Positions 10,401 through 19,600 of a stretch of DNA of 64,000 nucleotides are shown piece by piece. Each line of letters begins with the position of its first letter. Within the stretch, counting starts at the first letter, position 1. Source of the stretch: Nitrospira sp. (lineage in GTDB: Bacteria > Nitrospirota > Nitrospiria > Nitrospirales > Nitrospiraceae); NCBI GenBank assembly GCA_024998595.1, contig JACOEK010000006.1:62001-126000 (forward strand), written 5' to 3'. The translations under genes were made by a program, and so were the position numbers. The notes under the pieces were generated by a model, which saw only the letters and a program-made list of their open reading frames with translations, did no database searches and was not told where the DNA came from.

Positions 10401-10652
10401 ACCCTCACCATCGAAAACGACGCTCGTTATACAGTGACCTCGACCGATGGCTCGACCTCGGCCGGCAAGATGGACGTACAGATCGGCCGCGATCCGGTAC
10501 GAGGGAGGCCCGAACCGTCTCGCGGCCAAATGATGCTGTATGACGAGAGCACAGGACAGATCGGAACCATGTGGTATGAATTCACCGGGGAAGGCGCGAT
10601 GGAAATCACCGAAATGGACAGCACGAAGTACAACACGAAACGGCAGCGGTAA
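7476..10652 (+). CDS. Secreted TPR-repeat protein with C-terminal lipocalin-like segment
   Basis: A 1058-residue exported protein. A signal peptide (hydrophobic FLTALSLLTAP, cleavage near SALSS) is followed by many tetratricopeptide-like helical repeats from about residue 35 to 920, for example GLDALNEGRWPAAVEAFSRAL. The last 100 residues change to a beta-rich segment starting VVGRWEMTPSNQ, reminiscent of small lipocalin-type domains. AGGAGG lies six bases before the ATG at 7476, so the GTG upstream at 7446 is rejected. The following gene starts 10 bases after the stop. TPR proteins are scaffolds; here it probably works in the periplasm or on the surface with its two operon partners. No catalytic motif was seen. 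Confidence 0.8.
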   Translation: MASSLGIRFTTFLTALSLLTAPITASALSSKSLKPYIEGLDALNEGRWPAAVEAFSRALDQAGDDPDLVLARGVAETLAEDFPRAQKDLSRAERLGLSGREAQLWIYATEAMSGIIIVPDHALGGGPRALPSGRPAVVSIPGHVAQGQADYTSEYGSFIVYRLAMEYQKHRLPPDSGGSGNSNGTKSAQMRQAMLKAGQLFAEKNYRRPELASLNLSRAKQAAGGKAPAGSIAHVERALVSNPGDPDTHYEAGKTWLDAGRPTSARREFTIALTLKPDFPEAYLGRATAAARLGDVKRMEADLALYKKEGWLSTRPARSSVEDELNGTRVNASPASLLRELQEASHSDKPMDHLIAIASKLHRAMGHQRLRYDESYQDRLRILGESVRENPNNTDTLVALATYIIEEADNRGEKVEPRRELQPYRFQESREKDLQHAIQIAERALGLNAKHVGAMMQKALALTALKQYNQADTLADQALNLAGNNPDALRLYAKFRALRANQLSNEAAGLRQERCSSSSHDDQRSDGVYRVTTTTCYPPSQQDLNRAAQLDAMAAELRRRAKAALQTAAKVTKGTVDGYLILADLALWDGKTGEAQGYLEQAVNLDPKSLEAQDRLVQHYAQTGQQDKAEEQRLVAANLVHTTVAPLLRQAWKRMEKTAWQGAKEFLARAYPIDPEDARIPAYLGVINEGDDKFDEAAAHYRVALALEESRLQLDELKGDAGSPLGRDALEFGLAIQARFHLAKLSEQTGRQAEALTHYHAVLGYEKRMQRGFESRQMFTAMWPDQQPEKGSLVMAPKNASSLVADAHLRTGKLLAAMGKHDESIEHLKTAASYGPLRMAGMPQIGNGRGDSNFGGLAGAPAAEAQFYLAKELLAKGDLEGAQQALYEVGRHLPDELRGQLNELNMAMGRLHSRRPRDPYAGMTEEKRPYVEAQLQQDQERSRRAVRQMAPRARVVPEVVGRWEMTPSNQFLPKKTLTIENDARYTVTSTDGSTSAGKMDVQIGRDPVRGRPEPSRGQMMLYDESTGQIGTMWYEFTGEGAMEITEMDSTKYNTKRQR

Positions 10653-10662
10653 CTGATCGCCC

Positions 10663-12339
10663 ATGTCCACCAGCCTTGTGCATGCCTTCCGCGCCGCCGT
10701 GCTGTTCACCATGACTCTCGCGGTTTGTTCCCTGTCAGAGGCTCAGCCGACATCCGACCTGTTCAGTTCATCCGGCGAGTACGACCGATTTGCCGTCGGC
10801 GGGGCACACCGCTGGTTCGACAATCATACAGCCGACTTCAAGGAGAGAGGCAGTCACTGCCTGTCGATTCTCGATCAGGCGAAGATCGATCAAGACGAGG
10901 CGCTGGCGCTGTATGAACAGGCCAGACAACCAGGAGTCGGCAATGCCACGGAGCTGGTCCGACAGGCGAATCAAAAAATTCAGATGCGAGGAGAGAAGCT
11001 GCGCGCCTTCACCGATTGCGTGAACCAGGCAAATCGCCGCCCGATGCTGCAGGGGAGGATCGAACAGAATGAGCCCTCATCGGACCAACAGCCGGACGAT
11101 GACAGCAAGACACCTCCCACATCGCCCAAGCCAGGGCCACCCGCAGCCAACAAAATCTCACCGCCCCGGCATCCCGTGCCCGACAGACCGGACGACGTAC
11201 CAGTCCCGCTGCCACTGCCGTCCCCATCCCCGACCCAGCCACTACCGGGCGGAACCTCTTCCTCTGGTCCTGGCCGTTACAAATTTGGCACACCGGACCC
11301 TCCGTTCATGTTCGCCGATGGCGTGTCTAAAGGAATGGGCGACTGTTTTGCGGAGAACCTCCCGAGTGACCTTGCCACCGCTCCGCTGGCGGTCATCAAG
11401 CGGTTAGAACGGCTCAGAAAGGCCGTCGAGATTATCGGCAAAGCCGGATCGATCTACGCAATTTATGAAGATATCAAAACCTATGACCCTACGGCTGATC
11501 CCTATGAAACCGGAAAATGGCTGGGCAAACTGATCTGCGACGGGAAAGATCTTCGCGAGGCGGTGAAGCACAAGCAGAACGCCGGTGCGGAGAATCAGGG
11601 GCCTACCGGCTCTCAACCGAATCAAACCGTTGCACACACGAGCGCGCCGGCGCAGAAACAACCACCTTCAACTGACGCCGGCGGTTTCACACCCAAGACA
11701 CATTTCCCTCCAGCCCCTGATCCGCTGAAACGCGGCATGCCGCTCGAAGATCATAAGCAGCTCCGTAAATTGGCCGTCGATGAACACAAGATCATCGTCG
11801 TGCGGGATTCAAACCCCTGGGCCATGCGGTGGGTGGGTCGACCGAGGCATCTTCCGAAACCCCAGGACCTGAAGGCCAAAACGATTCCCTATGATCCCAG
11901 CAAATCCGCCAAGGACAATCAATTTGCCGGCCTGGCTTCAGCGCAGGGATTGTCAGATGCCGATCGCAGGGCACTTCTGGCAAAAGGCTATACGATTCGA
12001 GGCGAGTCCCAGCTGATCGTCGATCCAAACGGAAACCGCCTGTACAGTGACACGGATCTGCATGGCATCTACAACGAGAATGGAACCGATGCCTGGTCGG
12101 ATGGAGTTCAGCAGAAGATGAACGACTCGTTCCTGGAGCGCATGATCCAGCATGGTCCGCAAGATAATTGGCCGGTTCGCAACGATGCGACAGTAGCCGG
12201 ACCGAATGCCGGACCGAAGCCTCCGGTGACGGCCTATCTACCGGATGGCACAACTCAGCATATGCAGACCATCGAAGACATGAAACAGTTTTATGAAGCT
12301 CACGGGATGAACTGGCAGTCACTCTATCCGGGCTATTAG
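10663..12339 (+). CDS. Secreted proline-rich protein with C-terminal CyaA/ExoY-like nucleotidyl cyclase domain (putative)
   Basis: A 558-residue protein with a signal peptide (AAVLFTMTLAVCSLSEA), an N-terminal helical segment with scattered Cys, two proline-rich linkers (about 140-205 and 310-365) and a C-terminal domain from about 370. By eye that domain follows Bordetella CyaA: RDSNP matches RLVNP, LPKPQDLKAK matches the TKGLGVHAK lysine pair, YSDTDLHGIY matches the TADIDMFAI metal Asp pair, and MIQHGPQDNWP matches VVQHGTEQNNP. It then shares a Gly-rich turn and an LKEY-like helix (DMKQFYEAHG). The catalytic His between the two lysines in CyaA is Lys here. It is much shorter than CyaA, lacking the helical activator-binding part. 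Function as a cyclase toxin is inferred; no experiment or database match supports it yet. Confidence 0.6.
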   Translation: MSTSLVHAFRAAVLFTMTLAVCSLSEAQPTSDLFSSSGEYDRFAVGGAHRWFDNHTADFKERGSHCLSILDQAKIDQDEALALYEQARQPGVGNATELVRQANQKIQMRGEKLRAFTDCVNQANRRPMLQGRIEQNEPSSDQQPDDDSKTPPTSPKPGPPAANKISPPRHPVPDRPDDVPVPLPLPSPSPTQPLPGGTSSSGPGRYKFGTPDPPFMFADGVSKGMGDCFAENLPSDLATAPLAVIKRLERLRKAVEIIGKAGSIYAIYEDIKTYDPTADPYETGKWLGKLICDGKDLREAVKHKQNAGAENQGPTGSQPNQTVAHTSAPAQKQPPSTDAGGFTPKTHFPPAPDPLKRGMPLEDHKQLRKLAVDEHKIIVVRDSNPWAMRWVGRPRHLPKPQDLKAKTIPYDPSKSAKDNQFAGLASAQGLSDADRRALLAKGYTIRGESQLIVDPNGNRLYSDTDLHGIYNENGTDAWSDGVQQKMNDSFLERMIQHGPQDNWPVRNDATVAGPNAGPKPPVTAYLPDGTTQHMQTIEDMKQFYEAHGMNWQSLYPGY

Positions 12340-12350
12340 CCGGATAGAGT
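12321..12350 (+). terminator. Stem-loop spanning the stop codon of the cyclase-like gene
   Basis: Perfect 11-base arms ACTCTATCCGG (12321-12331) and CCGGATAGAGT (12340-12350) enclose an 8-base loop that contains the TAG stop. No T-run follows, so it may be a transcript-stabilising or Rho-assisted end instead of a classic intrinsic terminator. Confidence 0.55.
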
Positions 12351-12440
12351 AACCGCCGCTAAGATTTCCTTAGGGGATCGAGGAGTAGAAAGCATACTCT
12401 GTGTGCCGGTCGAGAATTCCGCCACGCAGAGCGCTCGCGG

Positions 12441-12944
12441 CTAGTGGCCTGCGCCGGACTTCTCGGGATGGACGTCGATGATGCTGCCGGCTTCGTTCAG
12501 CTCAGCGCGGACATGCGCGCCATCCTTGATGGAGGACGGCAGGTCCTGTTTCTCCATCGCAAATTTTTGTTCCCCTTTGGCTGTCTTCAAGGTGATCTCG
12601 TGTTGCATGACTCCGATGGAGACGACTTCACCGGTCACGAAACGATGCTTCCCCTCAGTCCCCTTCGGATGCACTTCGAGAACCATGTTATTTTCGTCGA
12701 TGACGACCGTCACTTCGTCTCCGACCTTAGGCATGGCATGGCCATGGCGTTCGGACCGGTTCTCATTGAGTTGATAGGTGCTACCGCTGGGAACTTTCAC
12801 CGCGAGCGTTCCCGCTTTATCGATGACGACACCCTGGAGATGCTGGTGATGACTATTCGCAGACCCTCCATCGGCCACGGCAAATTGATCACTGAATCCA
12901 ACAACTGCCAAGACGACTATTGCACGGATGAGAAATTTTGACAT
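12441..12944 (-). CDS. Periplasmic protein of unknown function, His-rich
   Basis: A 167-residue protein with a signal peptide (IRAIVVLAVVGFSDQFAVA) and AGGAGG seven bases before its ATG. The mature protein is beta-rich and made of two similar units, each running from a V/T-rich strand to a VHPKG/VHPEK turn. It carries clusters of His (NSHHQHLQG, ERHGHAM and a final GAGH), which could bind metal, though no defined site is visible. It is a single leftward gene, convergent with the cyclase-like gene. I do not recognise a named family. Confidence 0.7.
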   Translation of the reverse strand: MSKFLIRAIVVLAVVGFSDQFAVADGGSANSHHQHLQGVVIDKAGTLAVKVPSGSTYQLNENRSERHGHAMPKVGDEVTVVIDENNMVLEVHPKGTEGKHRFVTGEVVSIGVMQHEITLKTAKGEQKFAMEKQDLPSSIKDGAHVRAELNEAGSIIDVHPEKSGAGH

Positions 12945-13172
12945 GATCGACCCTCCTGTTGATGGGCGTTTCGCACGATGTCGTCGCGATTACCCTTAAC
13001 AGGAGGTTAGCCACGCGAGACGAATATAGGGACTAGGAGAAGCCCTGGCCCTGCGTCCCACCCACCACGTATCCTACGCGAATGTCAGTGAGTCGTCGCG
13101 TTGTGTTCGATGGAGAACATGTCGGCCTGGATACCGGTGCCATTACCTCATCCATCTAGTCCCGCGGCAAGC

Positions 13173-14543
13173 CTACGCTGCGGACATATCCTCCACTTCC
13201 TGCTTCGCCATTCCAGCTTCGCTTATCCTTCCAGCGAACCAGGCGCTACCCCAGGCCAACACACCCATCACTCCGGCGATTCCAATAACGCTGGTAATGG
13301 AGCCGAACGATTCGGCCACCCAGCCGAAGACGCTCATGCCCAGCATGGAGGTGGCAGTGGCCATCGCCGTGTATACCGCCATTACCCGACCGACCATTCC
13401 GGGCGGTGCCACTTCTTGAATGATGCCCCAGGCGATGGGGGTCCACGTGCCAAGACCGATTCCAATACAGACGACATAGGCCGACGCCATGCCAAAACTA
13501 TCGGTCCATGTCAGGCCGACCACCGCCAGGCCGGCGAGCGCAGAGGACGCTGCAATCGCAAGGAGCCGCTTGTGAAGATTCCAGGCGCTCAGTCGGATCA
13601 GTCCCATCGATGCGACGAGCAATCCCACTCCCAGCCAGGACCAAAGGTACCCGACCTCGACCGGACCGAGGCCTAGCAGTTGACGTCCAAAAACAGGAAA
13701 CAGTGTCGTGAACGCGCCGCTGCCGAACGTATAGATAGACGCGAGCAAGATCAGGATCAGCAACGTGCGGTGGGTCAGAAAGGCGTATCGCAGGCCTTCA
13801 AGTAGATGCCGCATGAATGGTCTCCAACCTGCGCTGTCATCCGCCGCCTGGTCCGTCGCTCGCAGTTTGATTGGCAACAGACAGGCGGCAGACGCAAAAT
13901 AGGTCAGCGCATTCAGGCAGAGCACATCCTGTGATCCGGAAAACGCGATACCGATTCCGCTGACAGCCGGCCCGATGATAATGCCGAGACTGGTCGTGCT
14001 CTGCAGGAGGGCGTTCGCCGCCGTGAACTGCGGACGGGCCACCATGAAGGGAACGGCGGAGGACAGCGTCGGCACGAACACGGCGGTAGCCACGCCAAAC
14101 AGGAAGGTCAGGACGTACAGTGATTCGACGGTGAAATTTTCAATCGACACCAGGCAGGGAATCAGACCGATCAGCAGCCCCCTGGCGACGTCGCTCCCGA
14201 TGAGAATGGCTTTTTTGGGAACACGATCGACGAGAACACCGATGAACGGTCCGAGAAGAATCGGCGACAGTGTCTGGAGAAGGCCTATGACCGTCGTTTT
14301 GAGCGGCGATCCGGTCACCGCATACACGAACCACAAGAGTGCTAGCTTGCTGATGCCTTCAGCCACCTGGGACAAGACCTGGCTCCACCACAGGAAACTA
14401 AAGTCGCGCGTCAGCAGCCACCGGTGGGCGTGGACCATATCACCAGTATAAACGTTTGCGGTAGGAGCGGAATCGGGAGAAGTGAGAGGAGCTGAAAGGT
14501 GTCCCACGCATGATCCTTCCGCCGGCGAAGGCGTGACCGCCAT
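13173..14543 (-). CDS. MFS transporter, EntS/MFS_3-like exporter
   Basis: A 456-residue integral membrane protein with about 12 hydrophobic helices. The loop after helix 2, GVLVDRVPKKAIL, is the MFS motif A (GxLaDrxGrk-like). The sequence DFSFLWWSQVLSQVAEGISKLALLWFVYAVTG at the start is nearly mirrored in the next gene upstream, so the two are paralogues. The family exports siderophores, macrolides or other small molecules by proton antiport. The start could instead be ATG at 14438, which would remove a non-conserved 35-residue extension; a GGAAGGA at some distance from 14543 is the only support for the longer form. Substrate unknown. Confidence 0.82.
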   Translation of the reverse strand: MAVTPSPAEGSCVGHLSAPLTSPDSAPTANVYTGDMVHAHRWLLTRDFSFLWWSQVLSQVAEGISKLALLWFVYAVTGSPLKTTVIGLLQTLSPILLGPFIGVLVDRVPKKAILIGSDVARGLLIGLIPCLVSIENFTVESLYVLTFLFGVATAVFVPTLSSAVPFMVARPQFTAANALLQSTTSLGIIIGPAVSGIGIAFSGSQDVLCLNALTYFASAACLLPIKLRATDQAADDSAGWRPFMRHLLEGLRYAFLTHRTLLILILLASIYTFGSGAFTTLFPVFGRQLLGLGPVEVGYLWSWLGVGLLVASMGLIRLSAWNLHKRLLAIAASSALAGLAVVGLTWTDSFGMASAYVVCIGIGLGTWTPIAWGIIQEVAPPGMVGRVMAVYTAMATATSMLGMSVFGWVAESFGSITSVIGIAGVMGVLAWGSAWFAGRISEAGMAKQEVEDMSAA

Positions 14544-14599
14544 ATCTCATTGCGTTCCTTCCACGCGCAAAAGCCGGAAATGCTGAAAGATGAAGACGA

Positions 14600-15862
14600 T
14601 CACGCGTGCGCGACCGGCACCGGGAAGGTGCGCCGAACGCATGCGACAGCCACTGCTGCCGTGAGTAACAATACCAGCCCGAGGCCCACCAGACTGGCAG
14701 CCGGTCCCACCGCATCGGCCACCCATCCGAAGCCCGTCATCCCTGCCATCGCTGAGGCCATGGAGCCCACGCTGAACGTAGTCACGACGCGACCGATCAA
14801 GTGTTCCGGTGTCACTTCCTGCAAAAGCGCCCAGATGATCGGATTGAGGACTGCTGTGCTGCCACCGACGATGATGACGATTCCTGCCGCAATGAGCGGC
14901 GTTTCCAGCAGGCTCAAACTGCACACCGCTAAGCCGCCGATGGTCATGCCACTCACGACGATCCGTAATCGTCCTCGCACATCGCTCTGCTTTTTCAACG
15001 CCAGCCAGGTTGAGGCGGCCAACATACCGACACCTAAGGCTGACCACAACCACCCCAACTGCACCGGGCCGACCTGAAGAAACTCCTTGGCATATACCGG
15101 CAGAATAAACACAAAGGCGCTCACACCCAGGTTATAGAGCGATGAAATGATCACCAACGTAAGGACCATCGATTGCTGCCCGAATATGAATCGAAATCCC
15201 ACCTTGAGTTCCTCCCATACGGAGGCGGAATGTTCCTTGGCCTTCACGAGAGTCGGCGCGAAGTGAATCGGCATGAGACAGAAGGCTGAAATCAAGAACG
15301 TGGCGGAGTTGACGAACAACACATTTTCCGCGTTGATGAGGGCGATCATAACGCCGCTGATCGCCGGCCCTAGCAGCATCCCGATATTGTTGGTGCCCTG
15401 AATAAGGGCATTCGCCGATATCAGTTCGGATGGTCGAACCAATAAGGGCACAGCGGACACGAGAGCAGGGCCAAACACGGTCGACACAAACGATGTGAGA
15501 AAAATAATGCCGTACAGTCCTGTAATCGAGAGCATATCCAAGGCATAGAGAGTCGGAATCAGCAGTGTGAGCAGGGCCCGAAGCACGTCGACCCACACCA
15601 TCACCGCCTTCTTTGGCATCCGATCCAGATACACGCCGATCAGCGGTCCGAATACCAGCGGGGGGATCGTTTGGAGGAGACCGACCATCGTCATCTTCAT
15701 GGCCGACCCGGTCAGTTCATACACAAACCACAGCAGCGCGACCTTGTTGAGACCCTCACCGATCTGAGAGGTTGTCTGCCCCCACCAGAGTAGCCCAAAA
15801 TCTTTAGTCTTGATAAGACGCCACCCGCGACTGGAACCAGACGTTGAGTGATCATCTGACAT
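14600..15862 (-). CDS. MFS transporter, EntS/MFS_3-like exporter, paralogue of the next gene
   Basis: A 420-residue 12-helix transporter. KTKDFGLLWWGQTTSQIGEG at the N-terminus and GVYLDRMPKKAVM after helix 2 match the neighbouring 13173-14543 product closely. The start at 15862 is chosen over 15904 because AGGAGG lies about ten bases before it. The two genes are 56 bases apart and codirectional, consistent with tandem duplication. They may act separately, since MFS proteins usually work as monomers, or recognise related substrates. A drug, siderophore or metabolite efflux role is inferred from family and from the adjacent efflux operon. Confidence 0.84.
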   Translation of the reverse strand: MSDDHSTSGSSRGWRLIKTKDFGLLWWGQTTSQIGEGLNKVALLWFVYELTGSAMKMTMVGLLQTIPPLVFGPLIGVYLDRMPKKAVMVWVDVLRALLTLLIPTLYALDMLSITGLYGIIFLTSFVSTVFGPALVSAVPLLVRPSELISANALIQGTNNIGMLLGPAISGVMIALINAENVLFVNSATFLISAFCLMPIHFAPTLVKAKEHSASVWEELKVGFRFIFGQQSMVLTLVIISSLYNLGVSAFVFILPVYAKEFLQVGPVQLGWLWSALGVGMLAASTWLALKKQSDVRGRLRIVVSGMTIGGLAVCSLSLLETPLIAAGIVIIVGGSTAVLNPIIWALLQEVTPEHLIGRVVTTFSVGSMASAMAGMTGFGWVADAVGPAASLVGLGLVLLLTAAVAVACVRRTFPVPVAHA

Positions 15863-16214
15863 GATGGCGATTCCTCCTGGAGCAACGAACGGCGGGGAAA
15901 ACAATCTGTTCTACGCATCTGAGCGTCTGGCACCATGCTATCCATTCCGACCTGCCACCTATCCTAGGAAAGGCCCTGGACGCGGATTGACAAATACCTG
16001 GCAGAGAGCCCCCATTTGTCCAACTCTCCGCTTCCCGATTCTGGAATTTTTCTCCTCATGCTCTGGGAATTTCTCCATAGTCTTCCTTCTCAACCACAGT
16101 GAAAAAGATCGTTCGAATGGTACGAGACTCTTCCTTGGCTTTCTTTTCAAAGGGTTACCGCCTCATCCCGTCTTCAATGTCTCAGGGCACATTTCCTGCT
16201 TTACCTCACGACAT
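15863..16214. other. Divergent intergenic region between MFS pair and efflux operon
   Basis: This 352-base stretch separates the leftward MFS genes from the rightward receiver-RND operon. A TTGACA at 15987-15992 could be a rightward -35 box, but no good -10 box follows at 16-18 bases. It contains pyrimidine-rich AT-richer sequence (about 16020-16150). No convincing gene, RNA or operator was seen. Confidence 0.4.
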
Positions 16215-16649
16215 ATGCCCAGCTCATCTTCCATTCTCTTGGTCGACGACAGCCCCGGCGAATGTGAATTGTTTCGCCAGGCCCTCGCCCAATCCGGATA
16301 TAAGGGCCGCTTGGATATTGTCGAAGGAAGCCGAGCGGCCATGTCCTATCTGAATGATCATGCACAGAACGACGAGCCGGCTTTGATTCTGCTCGACCTC
16401 AAGCTGAGGGGTGAGCGAGGCGTGGATGTGCTGAAGCAGTTCAAGCAGGGGGCGCGCTTTGCGCACATTCCGGTCGTCATTCTGACCAGCTCAGACGACA
16501 CCACGGATGTTCGCAGCTGTTACCAGGCCGGAGCCAACGGCTACGTGGTCAAACCGGGGCAGTTCGATGACCTCGTCACCCTCTCCCTCCACATCTGGAA
16601 GTTTTGGCTGGAACACAACTGCACCAGACGGATAGCCGCCTCATGCTGA
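16215..16649 (+). CDS. Single-domain response regulator, Rcp1-type
   Basis: A 144-residue receiver of the Rcp1 type that partners phytochrome and other PAS kinases: ILLVDDS, LILLDLKLRG with the phosphoacceptor Asp near residue 63, ILTSSDD, and VVKPGQF with the conserved Lys. The frame is open 350 bases upstream, but the extension is unlike any receiver and is dropped; ATG 16215 lacks a strong ribosome site. Its stop overlaps the ATG of the RND gene (ATGCTGA at 16643-16649), so translation is probably coupled. A receiver as first gene of an efflux operon is unusual; no cognate kinase is adjacent. Confidence 0.8.
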   Translation: MPSSSSILLVDDSPGECELFRQALAQSGYKGRLDIVEGSRAAMSYLNDHAQNDEPALILLDLKLRGERGVDVLKQFKQGARFAHIPVVILTSSDDTTDVRSCYQAGANGYVVKPGQFDDLVTLSLHIWKFWLEHNCTRRIAASC

Positions 16650-19600
16650 CCCGCGCCGCGCTGAAAAATCCCTATGCCGTATTCGCCTTGTGCATGATCG
16701 CGCTGATTCTAGGCGGCGTGTCTTATCAGAAGATGCGTGTGGATATTTTCCCCGAGATCAAGCTGCCCTCGATCCTTGTCACCACCTTCTATCGCGGCCT
16801 GAGCCCCAGCGAAATGGAAGGCGCGATCAGCTTCCGGCTGGAACAGCGATTCGTCGAGGCCAGTTACGTCGAGCACATCGAGTCCCAATCGCTGGCGGGC
16901 ATGAGTTACATCAAAGTCTTTTTCCAACCGGACTACGGCATCGACGCCGCACAATCTGAGCTGACAAGCCTGGCCTATAGCGTGATTCGCACGCTGCCTC
17001 CTGGCGTCTACCCGCCGTCCGTCTTCAAATTCGGCGTCTCCAGTTTACCCGTCGGGTACCTCTCTGTTTCCAGCGACTCCCTCGGCGCCAAAGAAATTCG
17101 CGACCTGGCCTACTTCACCGTCCGCCAGCAGATCGCCAATATTCCCGGTATTTCCTTCGGGCCTCCGCTGGGCGGAAAGGTCCGGCAGATTACCGTCTTT
17201 CTGGATCAACAGCGGCTGCTTGCCCGGGGTATCTCGCCTTCCGACGTCGTGAATGCGCTGAACCAGCAGAGCGCGATCATTCCCGCAGGCGACATTAAGA
17301 TCGGCGATCTCGACTACTACGTCTACTCGAATAGTCTTGTGGACGTCGTGGACAAGATCAATGACCTGCCGATCAAGATCGTCAACGGCACACCCGTCCT
17401 GATCCGCGATATCGGTACCGCCGCCGACAGCGCCGCCGTACAGACGTCGATCGTGCGCGTGAATGGCCGCGAGGCCACCTACATTCCCATCACCAGGCAG
17501 GAAGGCGCGAACACGCTGGAGGTCACCGACGGCATCCGCGCGAAACTCACCAAGCTCACGGAAATTCCCGCCGGTACGGCCGTAAAATTTCTCTACGATC
17601 AATCGCTGTACATCCGGCAATCCATTGCCAATCTTCAAAAGGAAGGGTTACTGGGCGCGGGACTGGCCGGTTTGATGATCTTTATTTTTCTCGCCAGCGT
17701 GAAGGCGGCACTGGTGGTCGGTCTGGCTATCCCGCTCTCGCTCACGGTCGCACTGGTCTCCCTCTATCTCACCGGCCAAAGCGTGAACATCATGACGCTG
17801 GGCGGGTTGGCTCTCGTCATCGGTACACTCCTTGATAACAACATTGTCGTGCAAGAAAACCTGCACCGGCACCTGGAAATGGGCAAAGACGGGCGCTCAG
17901 CGGCGGAAGACAGTGCGACGGAACTGACGCTCCCGATTCTCGTCGCCACGATCTGCATCCTGATCGTGTATCTGCCCATCATGTTTTTTACCGGCATCAT
18001 CAAGTACCTCTTCGTCCCGTTGGCCATGACCGTCGCTTTTGCCATGCTGGCCGACTATGTCGTCTCCATGTCGGTCACGCCGGTGGTGCTGGCCTGGCTC
18101 TACCAAGCCGGACATGGCAAATCTGCCGAACATGAGGCCTCGGCCGACGAGGGATGGTTCCGCTATGTGCTCGCGATGTATGAACCGCTTTTACAAGGGG
18201 GCCTTCGCTTCAAACCGCTAGTAATCGGGGGTGCGACCCTCGCACTGATTGCGACCGGCGCTTTATTGATTCCCCGGTTGCACACCGAGTTCTTTCCCAA
18301 AGTCGACGCAGGAAACTTCACGATGCTGGTCACCGCCCCGGAAGGTTCCCGGATTGAAAAGACCACGGCCATCGTCGGGCAGATCGAACAGTTGGTGCAC
18401 GACACGATTCCCAAAACAGATCTGGAAGAAGTGATCTCCAACACCGGTCTCTATTTCGGCGATGCCGCGCGCTTCGCGCCGAATACCGGCAACCATACGG
18501 CCTTCGTGCTCGTGAACCTCATCACCGGGCATGAAGGCCACACGGATGACTACATTGCGCAGCTTCGGACCAGGCTCAAGGCCTCGTTGCCCGGCGTGGA
18601 AATCGCCTTCCAAACTGGCGGCATCATCAGCGACGTGTTGAATTTCGGATTGAAAGCTCCGATCGACATTCAGGTGAAAGGCCCGAGCCTTGACGTGATC
18701 CGACCGGTGGCGGAGCGGATTCAGCAGCAGATCGCCCAGGTGCCCAACACCGTCGATGTGCGGATCAAGCAAGGCAAGAGTTACCCGGAATTGCATATCG
18801 ATGTGGATCGCACCAAAGCAGCCTACTATGGCATCAATCAGAACCGGGTCGTGGTGGACGTCATTACCGGCATCAGCTCGAACCTTGCCCTCTCGCCCAA
18901 CTACTGGCTCGACCCGAAAACCGCGAACGGATATTTCCTGCTGGCGCAATATCCTGAGCAATCGCTGACCACGACGGAAGATTTGCTGAACATTCCGATC
19001 ATCGGCGCACGCACGCCCCTGCTGCCCACCTCCAGCCTCACGGGAGGTGGCATTCAAGGGTCCACGCTCGCGCTGCAGAATACCCCGTTTGCCGGAAGGC
19101 AGATGGAAATCACGAGCGGCTACTACGCATCCGGCGACGACCGACGAGGGCCGCCGGTTCTGCTCCGCGACGTGGCCCAACTCAAGTTCAAGACCGGCCC
19201 TGATTCGGTGGACCACTATGACCTGTCGCGTCTGATCAACGTGCTGGTCACACCGGTCGGGAACGATCTCGGCCATGTCGCAAAAGATATTGAACAGGTG
19301 CTGGCCGGCATCCAGCTGCCGAAGGATGTCACCGTGCAGCTGCGCGGCGAAGTGGCCAACATGCGTGGTGCGATTCAGAACTTTGCCTTGGCCCTTCCAT
19401 TGGCCGTGGTGTTGATTTATCTGGTGATGGTCGCACTCTTCCGCTCCTTCATCGACCCGCTGATCATTCTGGTGGCGGTCCCGCTTGGGTGGATCGGCAC
19501 GGTATTGACCCTGCACCTGACGAACACCTCGGTCAATGTGGAATCCATGATCGGCACGCTCATGATGATGGGCATCGTGGTGTCGAACAGCATTCTGCTC

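Noticed and set aside
15861-16214. N-terminal extension of the receiver before the efflux operon
   Set aside because: The frame is open but its product is unlike a receiver and rich in random residues; the receiver begins at 16215.
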